Shown piece by piece: positions 46,976 through 56,313 of a stretch of 57,339 nt of DNA. The notes under the pieces were generated by a model that saw only the letters and a list, made by a program, of their open reading frames with translations, did no database searches and was not told where the DNA came from. Every line of letters starts with the position of its first letter. Position 1 is the stretch's first letter. A program made the position numbers and the translations under genes. The stretch is from Methanobrevibacter sp. (GTDB lineage Archaea; Methanobacteriota; Methanobacteria; Methanobacteriales; Methanobacteriaceae): positions 1 through 57,339 of the forward strand of contig NZ_JAFRKB010000068.1 of NCBI RefSeq assembly GCF_017431965.1. The letters are read 5' to 3'.

Positions 46976-47904
46976 TGAAAATCGACTCTAAAGGAAATTT
47001 AATTGTAGGTAGCGTTGCTGTTTTAGCTATAGCTTTGCTTTTAATTTCAATTTTTATAATTACAAGTATAAATTATATTGAAAATGAAAACAATCAATTA
47101 AAGTCAAACAATGAATTCAAATATATTATTGATGATTACGAAAGAAACCTGGAAGTCCTTGAAAGGCAGTCAATAGCTGAAGCAACTCAAAAGGTCTATA
47201 ACGGCTTGCCAATATTTGACAGCAAAAAGCAAATTAAGAAAAACTTGGACAAACTGCTAAAAGAAAAAAATAAGGAATTTGAAAAAAAATACGGCGTTAA
47301 AATATCATCACAAACAGTTGATGTGGAAAATACAAACAGTCCCTGGAAAATATTGTTCAAAGTTAAGTTAAACGTCCAAAAAAACAACATAAGATACTCA
47401 AATATTGTTGAAAGAAACGCTTCAGTGGAAGGGCTGAAAGATCCGTTGCCATTAGCCAAGCTGACAATTGCCTCTGGAATTTTAACTTATGATGAAAAAA
47501 TCCATTATAAGAATGCTATAGCGGGTTATATGGTTATCCATAACTTTAAATCCCCAGAATCTTATATCGAAGCGACAGCACCAATGTACATTATAAAATG
47601 TCCATACGACCCATATATCCATCATGGAGACCCTGGAGTGCTTGACGATTGTCTTAAAAAAGGTTATTTTCATGAAAGTGCTGATGGAAGCTGTTATTTA
47701 TGCCGTTTGGAAGGCAAGGGAAAATGTCCACATTATGGTTTTGAAGTATTTATTCAAACACATACCTTTTTAAAAAATGAATCGCTTTCCTGTCCTGACC
47801 ATGTTGTCTTTTCAGACCATTACAATGCAGCTAAAATAAATGAATCAGATCCAAATAGCCTGATTCTAGATGATGCTCACAGAAAAAAATACGGGTTGAT
47901 ATAA
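46975..47904 (+). CDS. Pilin-like anchored extracellular protein with Cys-rich head (1)
   Basis: 309 aa with a short basic N-terminus (MKIDSKGNLI) followed by one long hydrophobic helix (residues 10-33), then a largely charged ectodomain. The motif before the helix (SKGN..VGS) resembles the archaeal type IV pilin/pseudopilin cleavage region, a K/R-G before the hydrophobic helix. The C-terminal third holds pairs of Cys and His (IIKCPYDPYIHHGD, CYLCRLEGKGKCPHYGF near 240-256), perhaps a metal site or disulfides. No family name is recognised. Its stop overlaps the start of the second gene at one base, so the two act together. Confidence 0.65.
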   Translation: MKIDSKGNLIVGSVAVLAIALLLISIFIITSINYIENENNQLKSNNEFKYIIDDYERNLEVLERQSIAEATQKVYNGLPIFDSKKQIKKNLDKLLKEKNKEFEKKYGVKISSQTVDVENTNSPWKILFKVKLNVQKNNIRYSNIVERNASVEGLKDPLPLAKLTIASGILTYDEKIHYKNAIAGYMVIHNFKSPESYIEATAPMYIIKCPYDPYIHHGDPGVLDDCLKKGYFHESADGSCYLCRLEGKGKCPHYGFEVFIQTHTFLKNESLSCPDHVVFSDHYNAAKINESDPNSLILDDAHRKKYGLI

Positions 47905-48767
47905 TGGATAACAGAGGAAACATTACAATTGAAATCGGCGTAGCTTTAATAATAATTTTAATGATTTTGGGAGTGGTTCTTTCAATAAACGAAATAAACA
48001 CCCAAAAAATTGTTAAAAACGCGGTAAATGAACATGATGAAACATTAATTGAGGGAATAGTTGACAATTTAATAAATAATCCTGGAAATAAAAACAATTG
48101 GGGAAGCTATGAAAAGGGAACAGGCCTTGCGATTGTAAATGAAGAGGGTCATGTGATTCCCAACAGTGTTTCATATGAAAAGTTAATGTTTTTTGAAAGC
48201 GATTATAATAAATATGTATATCGAAATTTGTTTAATTCTAAAATTAAAAGCTCGATGGAGCTGATTCCAAAGGAGAGTATTATTTCAAGTGTAAAAATAG
48301 GTAATGAAGAAGATGCAAATAATATTTATTCCGTCAACAGAATTGTAAAATGTGATTTTTATAAAAAATATGTCCTTAAAAACTTTCAAAACTCAGGAAA
48401 ATGCAATCATGACCATGACCAAGATAAATATAGCTGTAACTACTTTAAAGTGTTTAAAGGAAATCTAAGAGCTTCCAATTATTACCTAATCTTTGATGAA
48501 AGCGAAAAATATAATGCCAAATATTTTATTGATGCAACATCCAGTAATAAATATAAAAATTGGAAAACTATTATTTCCGATAATGTTTTCATTAACAATG
48601 AGATAGATTTCTATGACGAAAGTAGTGCCGTGGTATTTATTCATATCGATAAAGCAAAAGCAAAGGCCTTGCTTGTATGCGTTCCAAAGACATTCGATAA
48701 AAGCAAATTAAAATATGATTATTTTAGGGCAAACGAATGCCAATTTATTTTAAGAGCGTGGTATTAA
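47904..48767 (+). CDS. Pilin-like anchored extracellular protein with Cys-rich head (2)
   Basis: 287 aa with the same plan as the upstream gene: NRGNITIEIGVALIIILMIL at residues 3-22 gives an R-G-N...E motif before a hydrophobic helix (about 10-30), similar to prepilin N-termini (Glu at position 5 after the cut). The ectodomain contains CNHDHDQDKYSCNYF near 167-181 and ends FILRAWY. The ATG overlaps the preceding stop (ATAATGG), and the last 4 bases overlap the convergent transporter gene. Minor pilins or surface adhesins are the likely class; identity is unknown. Confidence 0.65.
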   Translation: MDNRGNITIEIGVALIIILMILGVVLSINEINTQKIVKNAVNEHDETLIEGIVDNLINNPGNKNNWGSYEKGTGLAIVNEEGHVIPNSVSYEKLMFFESDYNKYVYRNLFNSKIKSSMELIPKESIISSVKIGNEEDANNIYSVNRIVKCDFYKKYVLKNFQNSGKCNHDHDQDKYSCNYFKVFKGNLRASNYYLIFDESEKYNAKYFIDATSSNKYKNWKTIISDNVFINNEIDFYDESSAVVFIHIDKAKAKALLVCVPKTFDKSKLKYDYFRANECQFILRAWY

Positions 48768-50035
48768 ATTAAAACGCCTAAAATAATTAAGGATATGGAA
48801 ATTAAAATCAGGCTTGAAATTGAATCAGTGATGCTTGTTGAAATTGGAATTACAATATTGTCAGGGTCCAAATTATGATTGTATGAAGTGATTGAAATAT
48901 AATAGACTAAAAACACCATGACAGATACCAAAATTAATCCTGATAATGTACTAATTTCCATGATTTTAACAAACCCGACACCAGCAGTTTTTAAAATAAC
49001 TGATGATGCTTCTGCAAGGAAACCTATTAATGGGAATATGACTATTGACAATACAAAACAAACACTGAAATTACTAACTGCATATCCTTGTGGTCTGGTA
49101 GTTGATTCAACAAGCCCTGAGTGAAGACCAGAAGATAATCTGGCACCTAAAATACTTATTAGGCTTCCGCTTTCTCCTGAAAATAGTGGAATTAAAGTAA
49201 GCAAGCTTGGGTTTGAAAGTAAGCTTTCCACTGCACTATTTAAAATTCCTCCAGCAGAACATCCTAAAAAGGAACATAAAAGTAAGACCGGTGTAGATTG
49301 CCTTAATATAGTCTTTGTTTCATCGGACAATCTATAACAGTGAATGAATGTTACAAAAACAACCAAAAGTATAATTAAAAGAGTAACATCCTTTAAAATC
49401 CAATTAACATTTAAAGCCTGCAATATGAAAATTGATAAGATAATGGCTGGCAAAGTAAATAAGTCTCCGAAAGCGGCAATTATTGGACTGGTAATATTAT
49501 CCGGATCCCAACCATGTTGAAAGCTTTTAAATGAAACAAACATGGTTATCGGAAGCATGATTAAATTAGAGATAATGCCTGCTATTACACAAATTAATAT
49601 GAAGTCAATTAAAGACATTGATGGATAGTGCAGGAGCAAACACATTAATTTAGCAACGATGCCTAAAAATAATGATAAAATTAATGTTAACACAAATGAA
49701 GCAAAAATATTATAATTCAATTGTTCTGACAACTCAAATTTAGCTGATATAATACCAATGTGCAAGTTAGTGGATAATCTAGATGCAAAAGAACTGAAAA
49801 TATTTCCCCTCATACCGATTGCACCAGGAATAATAACCAAAAGTCCAGGGAATGTTTCAAGGAAAAATGTCATTTTTCCTAGTATAATACCTGCAATTAA
49901 GTCTCCAACAGCACAAATCAAAAGTGCAATAAGTCCTTCTTTAATAGTAGAGTTATACTCATTAAAGAAATTAGAAATAGAAGAAACTACAGATAGTGAA
50001 CTTCGAATCTTCTTCTGCGGACTTCTGCCCTTCAT
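48764..50035 (-). CDS. MgtE/SLC41-like divalent cation transporter, two-domain
   Basis: About 423 aa with ten hydrophobic segments in two similar halves. Each half has the MgtE membrane-domain signature: LVIIPGAIGMRGNIFSSFAS near 65-85 and LFSGESGSLISILGARLSS near 283-301, then HGWDPDN and HNLDPDNIVIPIST. It lacks the N-terminal cytosolic CBS domains of bacterial MgtE, like other archaeal members. Mg2+ or similar ions are the likely substrate. It starts at ATG 50035, with AGTGAT upstream, 39 bases after its probable regulatory partner. Confidence 0.85.
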   Translation of the reverse strand: MKGRSPQKKIRSSLSVVSSISNFFNEYNSTIKEGLIALLICAVGDLIAGIILGKMTFFLETFPGLLVIIPGAIGMRGNIFSSFASRLSTNLHIGIISAKFELSEQLNYNIFASFVLTLILSLFLGIVAKLMCLLLHYPSMSLIDFILICVIAGIISNLIMLPITMFVSFKSFQHGWDPDNITSPIIAAFGDLFTLPAIILSIFILQALNVNWILKDVTLLIILLVVFVTFIHCYRLSDETKTILRQSTPVLLLCSFLGCSAGGILNSAVESLLSNPSLLTLIPLFSGESGSLISILGARLSSGLHSGLVESTTRPQGYAVSNFSVCFVLSIVIFPLIGFLAEASSVILKTAGVGFVKIMEISTLSGLILVSVMVFLVYYISITSYNHNLDPDNIVIPISTSITDSISSLILISISLIILGVLI

Positions 50036-50074
50036 AAATATCACTACCTATAATTATCATTTAAAACACTCTAC

Positions 50075-50677
50075 CTAATCAATTTCTTCTTCTAGTTCAT
50101 CTGGAATATCTTCAAGAGAACAAGTTCCAGCAGCCAATTTTTCCAATAAATCAGCGCCTGCTTCTGTACCTTTTAATATTAATGTATCATTAGCAAGTAA
50201 TGTAGTATTTTTATCAGGCCCATAAATCCAAGATGAACCCCTTCTAATTGCAATTACTCTCATTCCTGTACGGTTGACTAAAAGCAAATCGCCTAAAGTA
50301 TTGTTTGCCAAATCTGATTTTTCTTCAATGACAACCCTTACAATACTTTTATCAGATTCTTCCATAACCATCTTAAATACTGGATGTGGTTTAAAACCTG
50401 TAATCACTAAATCAGCTAAATCTTTAGCTGCATTTGCTATACTTTCAGCAGCTTCGGCAATCTCTAAAAGTGCAGTTAATTTTTCTGCATCCTCGTAAGA
50501 CCTGGCTGCAACTAACGATTCTTTTTTAATTTCATAGTTCATGGAGTTGACTTCATTTTCAAGCGCAATAACTTCTTCAGCTGCGGCTTTACTATTAAAT
50601 AATATAGCTGAATAGGCTAAGTCAACCATGAGCTCTGATAAATTTTTCATTTCAATTAAAAGATTTTTGATTGACAA
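50075..50677 (-). CDS. PhoU-TrkA-C domain regulatory protein
   Basis: The 200-aa protein fuses a PhoU-like helical domain (1-115, with [20 protein letters not shown]) to a TrkA-C/RCK-C domain (about 115-190: [25 protein letters not shown], then NDTLILKG). Such proteins in archaea are often encoded beside MgtE-like transporters and bind a ligand to gate them; here it lies just upstream of that transporter. The likely start is TTG at 50677 with AGGGGA about 7 bases upstream; there is no ATG in frame near. It begins just after cbiH. Confidence 0.85.
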   Translation of the reverse strand: MSIKNLLIEMKNLSELMVDLAYSAILFNSKAAAEEVIALENEVNSMNYEIKKESLVAARSYEDAEKLTALLEIAEAAESIANAAKDLADLVITGFKPHPVFKMVMEESDKSIVRVVIEEKSDLANNTLGDLLLVNRTGMRVIAIRRGSSWIYGPDKNTTLLANDTLILKGTEAGADLLEKLAAGTCSLEDIPDELEEEID

Positions 50678-50688
50678 TTCAAATTCCC

Positions 50689-51762
50689 CTAAAGATCATT
50701 TGGATTATTTTTTAATAAGCATGCTCTTCTAAGCTTTAATAATGTTTTTTTCTTTGATTTCAAGTCATCGACTTCAGTCAAAATATTTTCTAAAGGTTCT
50801 CTTAAACATTCGACTGCCTCTTTTTCATGTAACCAGTGGCAGTCCTTACAGTTCCAGACGTTTTTACCTTTAATCCATTCCCCACCGGTTGAGGAATCAC
50901 CGCATGGATAAAATGGACAATAGCAGAAGTCACAATACTGGCCATCCCAATGGCACGGATAAAATTCACACTCCCTGTTTGGCCCGTGTGCAACTTCGCC
51001 GTTTAAAAATTTTTCATAATGATTTTGTGATAACGGATGAATATCAGACCTTATAACATATCCTCTTGGAGTTATAAGATTATTATCCTGCTGGTAAGTT
51101 AAATCATTACCAACAATCAATGTACAGGACATGTTGACGATGTCTTCTGTTAAGTCTTTAACCTTTACAATTGTTTTTTTTGCTGGCTCATAGGTACTGT
51201 CAACCACACCTATTAAAGTATCTTCCCCTTTAACATCTATCACGCACTGTTTAAACCTTTTGAATGGTTCCCTACGTGTTTTGCTTAATGGATTATATAT
51301 GGCTATTATCAAATTTGCTTCAAGTGCATATCTTAACTTCTTTTCTATCTCGGACAAAGGAGTTAAAATATTGCTTAAACTAATAGCTGCAAAATCATTT
51401 AAAGGGGCTCCAAGTATATCTGAAGCATAATTTACAGCAGAAACACCCGGATAAACATTAATTTCTACATCTTCATATTTACTGACAATTTGATACAATA
51501 CATTTGCCATTCCAAAGACACCAGGATCTCCGGAACTGATTAATGAAACTGTCTGACCTTCAAGACTTTTTTGAATAGCCATTTCAGCTCTATAAATTTC
51601 ATCGCCCATTCCTTTTTTAATGATTTCCTTATCTGAAATTAAATCTTCAATTTGGTTGATGTATTTTTTATAACCAATAATAACATCTGACTCTTCAATT
51701 GCCTTTATGGCCCCTAAAGTCATGTTTTCTCTTTTTTGGCCAATTCCAATAACATTAATCAT
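50689..51762 (-). CDS. cbiH: Cobalt-precorrin-3 C17-methyltransferase with C-terminal Cys-rich domain
   Basis: CbiH contracts the corrin ring and methylates C17 in cobamide synthesis. Residues 1-240 are the SAM-dependent tetrapyrrole methyltransferase ([27 protein letters not shown] near 75-93, [20 protein letters not shown] near 103-122, and [15 protein letters not shown]). A C-terminal region (265-325) holds about ten cysteines in [21 protein letters not shown].....[10 protein letters not shown], typical of the cysteine-rich small domain, a metal or Fe-S site. It is well linked to CbiG and CbiB near the window end. The ATG follows AGTGATATT. Confidence 0.9.
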   Translation of the reverse strand: MINVIGIGQKRENMTLGAIKAIEESDVIIGYKKYINQIEDLISDKEIIKKGMGDEIYRAEMAIQKSLEGQTVSLISSGDPGVFGMANVLYQIVSKYEDVEINVYPGVSAVNYASDILGAPLNDFAAISLSNILTPLSEIEKKLRYALEANLIIAIYNPLSKTRREPFKRFKQCVIDVKGEDTLIGVVDSTYEPAKKTIVKVKDLTEDIVNMSCTLIVGNDLTYQQDNNLITPRGYVIRSDIHPLSQNHYEKFLNGEVAHGPNRECEFYPCHWDGQYCDFCYCPFYPCGDSSTGGEWIKGKNVWNCKDCHWLHEKEAVECLREPLENILTEVDDLKSKKKTLLKLRRACLLKNNPNDL

Positions 51763-51769
51763 AATATCA

Positions 51770-52267
51770 CTAATACAATTTTAAAACTGAATTTATTTTT
51801 AAAGTATTTGCATCAACATACAGTAAATGATTTTTGTAAGTAGCATTTCCTTTTGCAATAACTTTATAGGAAGGAGTTTGACTAATAACGATTTGTCCTG
51901 AAGTAGAATTAGGTGATTCATAACCTAAAGCTTCAATATTTACTGTAAAATTATCATTGCCCGGGTCTTCATAAGTTGTAATATTCATTGAGTCAATATT
52001 TATACCGTCAACCTCGGACAGTTCCTCCATCTTCGAAGCCACCTCTTTCTTGTTAGAGATATTGAGAGGAGTTGGATCTTTGACTAAAACATCATTAACC
52101 GTTTCTGGGCTGAAAAGCTCAGTGATTTTTGATATCTGCATGTCCACCAACCCATGGAAATTAGGAACCTCAGAAGTTACAATGGTATATGAACTAACAA
52201 GACCCACTTCAAAAAATACCAAAAATAATACAATAACTAAAACAATTCTAAGTATTTTATTCGCCAT
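51770..52267 (-). CDS. Membrane-anchored hypothetical protein
   Basis: About 165 aa with one N-terminal hydrophobic segment (ILRIVLVIVLFLVFFEVGLV, about 5-25, signal anchor) and an outer domain with several N-x-S/T sequons (NIS, NIT, NFT, NST, NAT). I recognise no family. GTGAT precedes the ATG at 52267; an ATG five codons upstream is also in frame. It leads into cbiH with a 7-base gap, and its upstream region carries two perfect palindromes (52287-52320) shared with the divergent DP1 gene. Confidence 0.72.
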   Translation of the reverse strand: MANKILRIVLVIVLFLVFFEVGLVSSYTIVTSEVPNFHGLVDMQISKITELFSPETVNDVLVKDPTPLNISNKKEVASKMEELSEVDGINIDSMNITTYEDPGNDNFTVNIEALGYESPNSTSGQIVISQTPSYKVIAKGNATYKNHLLYVDANTLKINSVLKLY

Positions 52268-52286
52268 TTTTATCACAGTCATTTAA

Positions 52287-52320
52287 ACTTATTAATTTAA
52301 TAAGTACATTATAATAATGT
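52287..52320. promoter_or_regulatory. Two back-to-back perfect palindromes
   Basis: ACTTATT, 5 bases, AATAAGT (52287-52305) is immediately followed by ACATTAT, one base, ATAATGT (52306-52320). Both lie 20 to 53 bases upstream of the membrane-anchored gene and about 100 bases upstream of the DP1 gene. The pair has the look of a tandem operator. Confidence 0.5.
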
Positions 52321-52423
52321 AAATTCTATTTTTAATATATAATAAATATAACCCATAGACAAAAAAATTGAAAAATAAAATTCTCAAAGTTTATTAATAT
52401 AGAAAATAAAAATTTTAATTGAT

Positions 52424-54085
52424 ATGTCAACAAATAAAATTCTATTAAAATTTGCAAAAAAGGGAATCAACCTATCACCTGAAGCTTTTAACAAAGTTAT
52501 TAATGCAGATAATCCCATAGACTTTGCATCTTCATTGATAGTTAAATTAAAAAGCGATAAATTTTCATCAAAAGATTTGATCTCTGTAAGCGGTGAAATT
52601 ATCGATGAACTGAGTGGTAATGTTGAAAAAAGCGAAAACAAAAACCAAAAAACATTAACTGATGAGAATAAACCACAGTTGGAAGAAAAAAAGGCTGAAA
52701 GTAAAACACCACAAATGGAAAACAATGAAAAGCCTGTTTCTATTGAAACTCTTAAAAAAGACACTGACAATAAAGAAAAACATGTTAATGAAGCTATTTT
52801 AGAAGCTTCAGAAACCGTCAAGGATGAAAAAATTCAATTTAAGAGAAACCTGGAAAAAACAAATGTTGAATATGACTTTAAAATAATTCAGGACACCAGT
52901 AAAAAATCCTACACCAGTGGAGAGCTTGAAAATCTGATTTCATACTTCAAAAGCAGATACGAAAAATTATACAACATCTTATCAAAAAGACCTGAGCTTA
53001 GAAATCCAATAAAAGTAGCCGATATTGACGATTCTCAGGAAAGCCTAAGCATGATATTGATGGTAAGGGAAATCAGATCCAGTAAAAATGGTCATAAAAT
53101 CGTTGAATTTGAGGATGATACTGGAAACATTTCGGTTCTGTTTTCACAAAACAACGAAGAATTGTTTGCTGAAGCTGAAAAATTAGTAAGGGATGAAGTT
53201 GTTGGGATTATAGCAAATAAAAGCTCAGACAGCGGATTTGCCTTCGGTCAGCAAATCATCAATCCTGGTGTTTTACAGGTTCCGGAAAAGGAAATGGATT
53301 TTGGAATTGTATTTTTATCAGATGTTCACATTGGAAGTTTAACCTTCTTGGAAGATGCATTTAAAAGATTTATAGACTGGATAAATTGTGATTACGGCAG
53401 TGAAGAACAAAGAAAAGTTGCAGAAGACGTTAAATATCTTATAATCGGTGGAGATATCGTAGATGGAATTGGTGTTTATCCAAATCAAGATAAAGAACTT
53501 GCAATTAAAGACATTACCCAACAGTATAATGAAGCTGCCAACTTTTTAGGAAATATCAGAAGCGACATTAAAATCATTATCGCTCCTGGAAACCACGACG
53601 CTTCAAGGGTTGCAGAACCACAGCCTGCAGTGCCTGAAGAATATGCAAAGGCCTTATATGAGTTGGATAATGTTGAATTCATCTCAAATCCTGGTGTAGT
53701 GTCTCTAGATGGAATCAATGTTTTAATTTATCATGGACGTAGTTTTGATGACCTAGTAATGGCTGTGAAAGAATTTACACATGAAAGAAACGATTTATTG
53801 ATGGAAGAATTGCTTAAAAAAAGGCATTTAGCACCAATTTATGGAGAAAGAACACCTCTTGCATCAGAACTTGAGGATTATTTGGTAATTGATGAAATTC
53901 CAGATGTTTTCCATACCGGACATGTACACATCAACACATACAGAAGGTTTAAAGGAATACATTTAATTAACTCAGGTACTTTTCAGACCCAAACAGAGTT
54001 TCAAAAAATTTATAATATTGAACCAACTCCTGCTGAAGTTCCTGTACTTCATAAAGGGAAATATAAGCATTTCAAATTCATATAA
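52424..54085 (+). CDS. polB: DNA polymerase D small subunit DP1
   Basis: The 553-aa exonuclease subunit of archaeal family D polymerase. A Lys/Glu-rich linker (residues 60-130) leads to an OB domain (about 200-285: [24 protein letters not shown]) and a calcineurin-type phosphoesterase with FLSDVHIGS near 300, GGDIVDG near 347, APGNHDASR near 388, YHGRSFDD near 436 and GHVHIN near 505, the complete metal-binding motif set for 3'-5' exonuclease. The large subunit DP2 is elsewhere. There is no ribosome binding site, and a TATA-like TTTATTAATATA about 26 bases upstream suggests a leaderless start. Confidence 0.95.
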   Translation: MSTNKILLKFAKKGINLSPEAFNKVINADNPIDFASSLIVKLKSDKFSSKDLISVSGEIIDELSGNVEKSENKNQKTLTDENKPQLEEKKAESKTPQMENNEKPVSIETLKKDTDNKEKHVNEAILEASETVKDEKIQFKRNLEKTNVEYDFKIIQDTSKKSYTSGELENLISYFKSRYEKLYNILSKRPELRNPIKVADIDDSQESLSMILMVREIRSSKNGHKIVEFEDDTGNISVLFSQNNEELFAEAEKLVRDEVVGIIANKSSDSGFAFGQQIINPGVLQVPEKEMDFGIVFLSDVHIGSLTFLEDAFKRFIDWINCDYGSEEQRKVAEDVKYLIIGGDIVDGIGVYPNQDKELAIKDITQQYNEAANFLGNIRSDIKIIIAPGNHDASRVAEPQPAVPEEYAKALYELDNVEFISNPGVVSLDGINVLIYHGRSFDDLVMAVKEFTHERNDLLMEELLKKRHLAPIYGERTPLASELEDYLVIDEIPDVFHTGHVHINTYRRFKGIHLINSGTFQTQTEFQKIYNIEPTPAEVPVLHKGKYKHFKFI

Positions 54086-54097
54086 TGAGGTTATTTA

Positions 54098-54685
54098 ATG
54101 AAAAAAAACATTGCTGAAATTATTAATATATCAAATGAAATTTATGACAAAGGATTGGTTTCCGGTAAATCCGGGAATATAAGTGCTAGATTTAAAGGAG
54201 AAAATGGAGATCTAATAGCTATAACTCCCACTTTAAAATCCCTATCACAATTGAATGAAAAAGACATTGTCCTAGTAGATTTAGATGGAAATATTCTAAC
54301 AAAAGGAAAGCCATCTTCGGAAGTCAACATGCACTTGGAAATCTATAAAAAAAGACCCGACGTTTACGGAATCGTCCACACACATTCCCCATATGCAACA
54401 GGTTTTGCTCACTCTTCTAAAAGAATTAAAAGGCATGAAGGGTTTGGAGAAATTAAAACACCATTTATTGCTGAAATCGAATATGAAAAACCCGGCAGTA
54501 ATGAATTGGCCATAAACGCAAGTGAAGGCCTATGTAATGAAGACGTTTTAATCCTTAAAAAACATGGTGTAATATGTGTGGGTAAAAATTTAAAAGAAGC
54601 TGAATTACTCGCAGTTTTTGTTGAAGAAACTGCAAAAACTCAATTTGTAACATATATGTTAAATTCAGTTGAAGATATTATTTAA
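54098..54685 (+). CDS. fucA: Class II aldolase (L-fuculose-phosphate aldolase-like)
   Basis: The 195-aa zinc aldolase has GLVSGKSGNISAR near 18-30, GKPSSEVNMHLEIYKKRPDV near 69-88 (substrate-binding), VHTHSPYATGFAHS near 93-106 with the zinc histidines, and KKHGVICVGKNLKEAE near 153-168. The methanogen enzyme makes lactaldehyde, the start of lactate for coenzyme F420 synthesis. GAGG precedes the ATG, 12 bases after DP1. Its end overlaps the convergent RHH gene by 4 bases. Confidence 0.92.
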   Translation: MKKNIAEIINISNEIYDKGLVSGKSGNISARFKGENGDLIAITPTLKSLSQLNEKDIVLVDLDGNILTKGKPSSEVNMHLEIYKKRPDVYGIVHTHSPYATGFAHSSKRIKRHEGFGEIKTPFIAEIEYEKPGSNELAINASEGLCNEDVLILKKHGVICVGKNLKEAELLAVFVEETAKTQFVTYMLNSVEDII

Positions 54686-54843
54686 TCTTCATCTGAAATA
54701 ACATTATTTCTTTTTTTCATTCCTTCTTCAATCATTTTAATGATTAAACCAGACAATGAAGTGTCTTCATCAATTGCCATTTTCTTTAATTCTTTTTTTA
54801 AATCTACAGGTAGATTTATAGTTGTTTTACTAATATCTGACAT
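54682..54843 (-). CDS. Ribbon-helix-helix DNA-binding protein
   Basis: ATG 54841-54843 to TAA 54682-54684 encodes 53 aa: a short beta strand (KTTINLPVDLKKELKKMA), a turn and a second helix (SGLIIKMIEEGMKKR), the fold of CopG/Arc-type repressors that dimerise and insert the strands in the major groove. Its overlap with fucA is 4 bases. It could be a stand-alone regulator or an antitoxin whose partner is missing; no toxin gene is adjacent. Confidence 0.75.
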   Translation of the reverse strand: MSDISKTTINLPVDLKKELKKMAIDEDTSLSGLIIKMIEEGMKKRNNVISDED

Positions 54844-54935
54844 ATATAATAATTCAATTTAATTTAATATAAATTTTACTATAGATTTAAACAATTTAAT
54901 TATTTAATCTGATGATAATAATAAAAACCAGAAAA

Positions 54936-54945
54936 CTTTATAAAG
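54936..54945 (+). promoter_or_regulatory. TATA box of the UPF0147 gene
   Basis: CTTTATAAAG at 54936-54945 predicts transcription near 54967, giving a leader of about 65 bases. The leader contains a GGAGGGG ribosome binding site just before the ATG at 55032. Confidence 0.6.
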
Positions 54946-55031
54946 ATACCAAAAAATATTTAAGTATTCAACAGAATATATACTATTTAATACATTTACT
55001 TTTTTTACTAATAATTTTGGAGGGGAAATTT

Positions 55032-55280
55032 ATGAGCGAACAAACTATCAAGGAAGTATCAGAAATTCTTGTATTTATTTCAGAAAATAATTCAGTTCCT
55101 CGTAATATTAGAGAAGCTGCTAGTGAGTCAAATGAAATATTAAACGATGAGGAACAAGATCAATCTGTAAAAATAAGTACTGTTTTAGGAAAATTAGATG
55201 ACATAAGTAACGATCCTAATATTCCTGTTCAAGCAAGGACTTTAATTTGGGAAGTTTTATCTAAATTAGAATCAATCTAA
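55032..55280 (+). CDS. UPF0147 family protein
   Basis: The 82-aa helical protein (MSEQTIKEVSEILVFISEN, SVPRNIREAASESNEIL, VLGKLDDISNDPNIPVQART) matches the UPF0147 family found across archaea; its function is unknown. GGAGGGG, seven bases before the ATG at 55032, fixes the start; an upstream in-frame ATG at 54912 lies in the promoter region and is rejected. It is monocistronic. Confidence 0.92.
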   Translation: MSEQTIKEVSEILVFISENNSVPRNIREAASESNEILNDEEQDQSVKISTVLGKLDDISNDPNIPVQARTLIWEVLSKLESI

Positions 55281-55299
55281 TTTCTTTTTTTTATTATTT

Positions 55300-56313
55300 T
55301 CATTTTGAAATAGCTACTGCTATCGTAACACCATTATAAGAAGTTTTTTTATAAATTAATTTTGAATCAAATCCTGCCATAATCAGTGCTGATGGTTCGC
55401 AAACGCCATAAATGCCAAATTTTGACTTTACAAATTCAGACTTCTGAATATCATTAGATTCAAATAATTTCAATTTTTCCAATTCAACAAAATTAATAGG
55501 AATATCTAATTTATCAGAAAGTTCCAACATTCCATTTTCATCTTTTTTAATTTCAGCTGAGGCTAATTGATTAATCCGTGACATGTCCATATTCAATTCA
55601 TTTATTGAACTTTTTAAGGCATTATATATATTAATGCACTCTTTTCCACGTTTACAACCCATTCCAACAACTATTTTGCGTTCTTTTAATATTAATTCAT
55701 GGTCTTCCAAGCGGGCTATTATTTCATCAGTATTCACTTTTGAAGAATAACTGACGGAAATATCAATCTCAAGTTCGTTGTCGCTTAAATATTTGAATAG
55801 GTAATCGAAATTTTTATTTGGATTTACCGTCAATGCGATTTCCTTTCCATCCAGAATGCTTTTATTGAAAAATAAAATCTCATTTGTATTTTCTATAGAT
55901 AAAAAAAGATCTTTTGCCAAAACATCGATTCCTAACTTTTTGTTCACATCTGTTGATGTGGTTATAACAGGTGTTGCATCAATTAAACCAGCAACTTTTT
56001 GAGTCAGCCTATTTGCTCCCCCCAAATGGCCGGACAACATTGATATAACAAAATTGCCATTATCATCAATATTCAAAACAGCAGGATCGGTTGCCTTAGA
56101 CTCGATCAATGGTGCAATTGATCTGATTAATATTCCAGATGCCATTATTGCAATTATTGCATCATATTCATAAAATAAAATCGGAAAATATTTTTTTACA
56201 TTTTTATGATATGAATCTGTTTTTATTACTGTTGAATCTAAATCTAATTTTTCCTTTAAAGATAAAGATAGTTCATATCCTTTTTTTGAAACAGAAATAA
56301 TAGCTATTTTCAT
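55300..56313 (-). CDS. cbiG: Cobalt-precorrin-5A hydrolase
   Basis: CbiG opens the delta-lactone and releases acetaldehyde in anaerobic cobamide synthesis. The 337-aa protein has an N-terminal domain (KIAIISVSKKGYELS, IAIMASGILIRSIAPLIESK near 54-73, SGHLGGANRLT near 94-104) and a C-terminal domain starting at KIVVGMGCKRGKEC near 213-226, followed by GIYGVCEPSALIMAG near 298-312. The start follows AGTGATATT and overlaps the CbiB stop as ATGA, so translation is coupled. Confidence 0.95.
   Translation of the reverse strand: MKIAIISVSKKGYELSLSLKEKLDLDSTVIKTDSYHKNVKKYFPILFYEYDAIIAIMASGILIRSIAPLIESKATDPAVLNIDDNGNFVISMLSGHLGGANRLTQKVAGLIDATPVITTSTDVNKKLGIDVLAKDLFLSIENTNEILFFNKSILDGKEIALTVNPNKNFDYLFKYLSDNELEIDISVSYSSKVNTDEIIARLEDHELILKERKIVVGMGCKRGKECINIYNALKSSINELNMDMSRINQLASAEIKKDENGMLELSDKLDIPINFVELEKLKLFESNDIQKSEFVKSKFGIYGVCEPSALIMAGFDSKLIYKKTSYNGVTIAVAISK

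Noticed and set aside
49758..50078. 106-codon plus-strand frame opposite the MgtE-like gene
   Set aside because: Antisense shadow with no start signal.
54682..54843. RHH protein as antitoxin of a toxin-antitoxin pair
   Set aside because: No toxin-like gene is adjacent on either side.
54912..55031. Longer N-terminus for the UPF0147 gene
   Set aside because: The extension contains the TATA box and leader; a strong GGAGGGG sits before the ATG at 55032.
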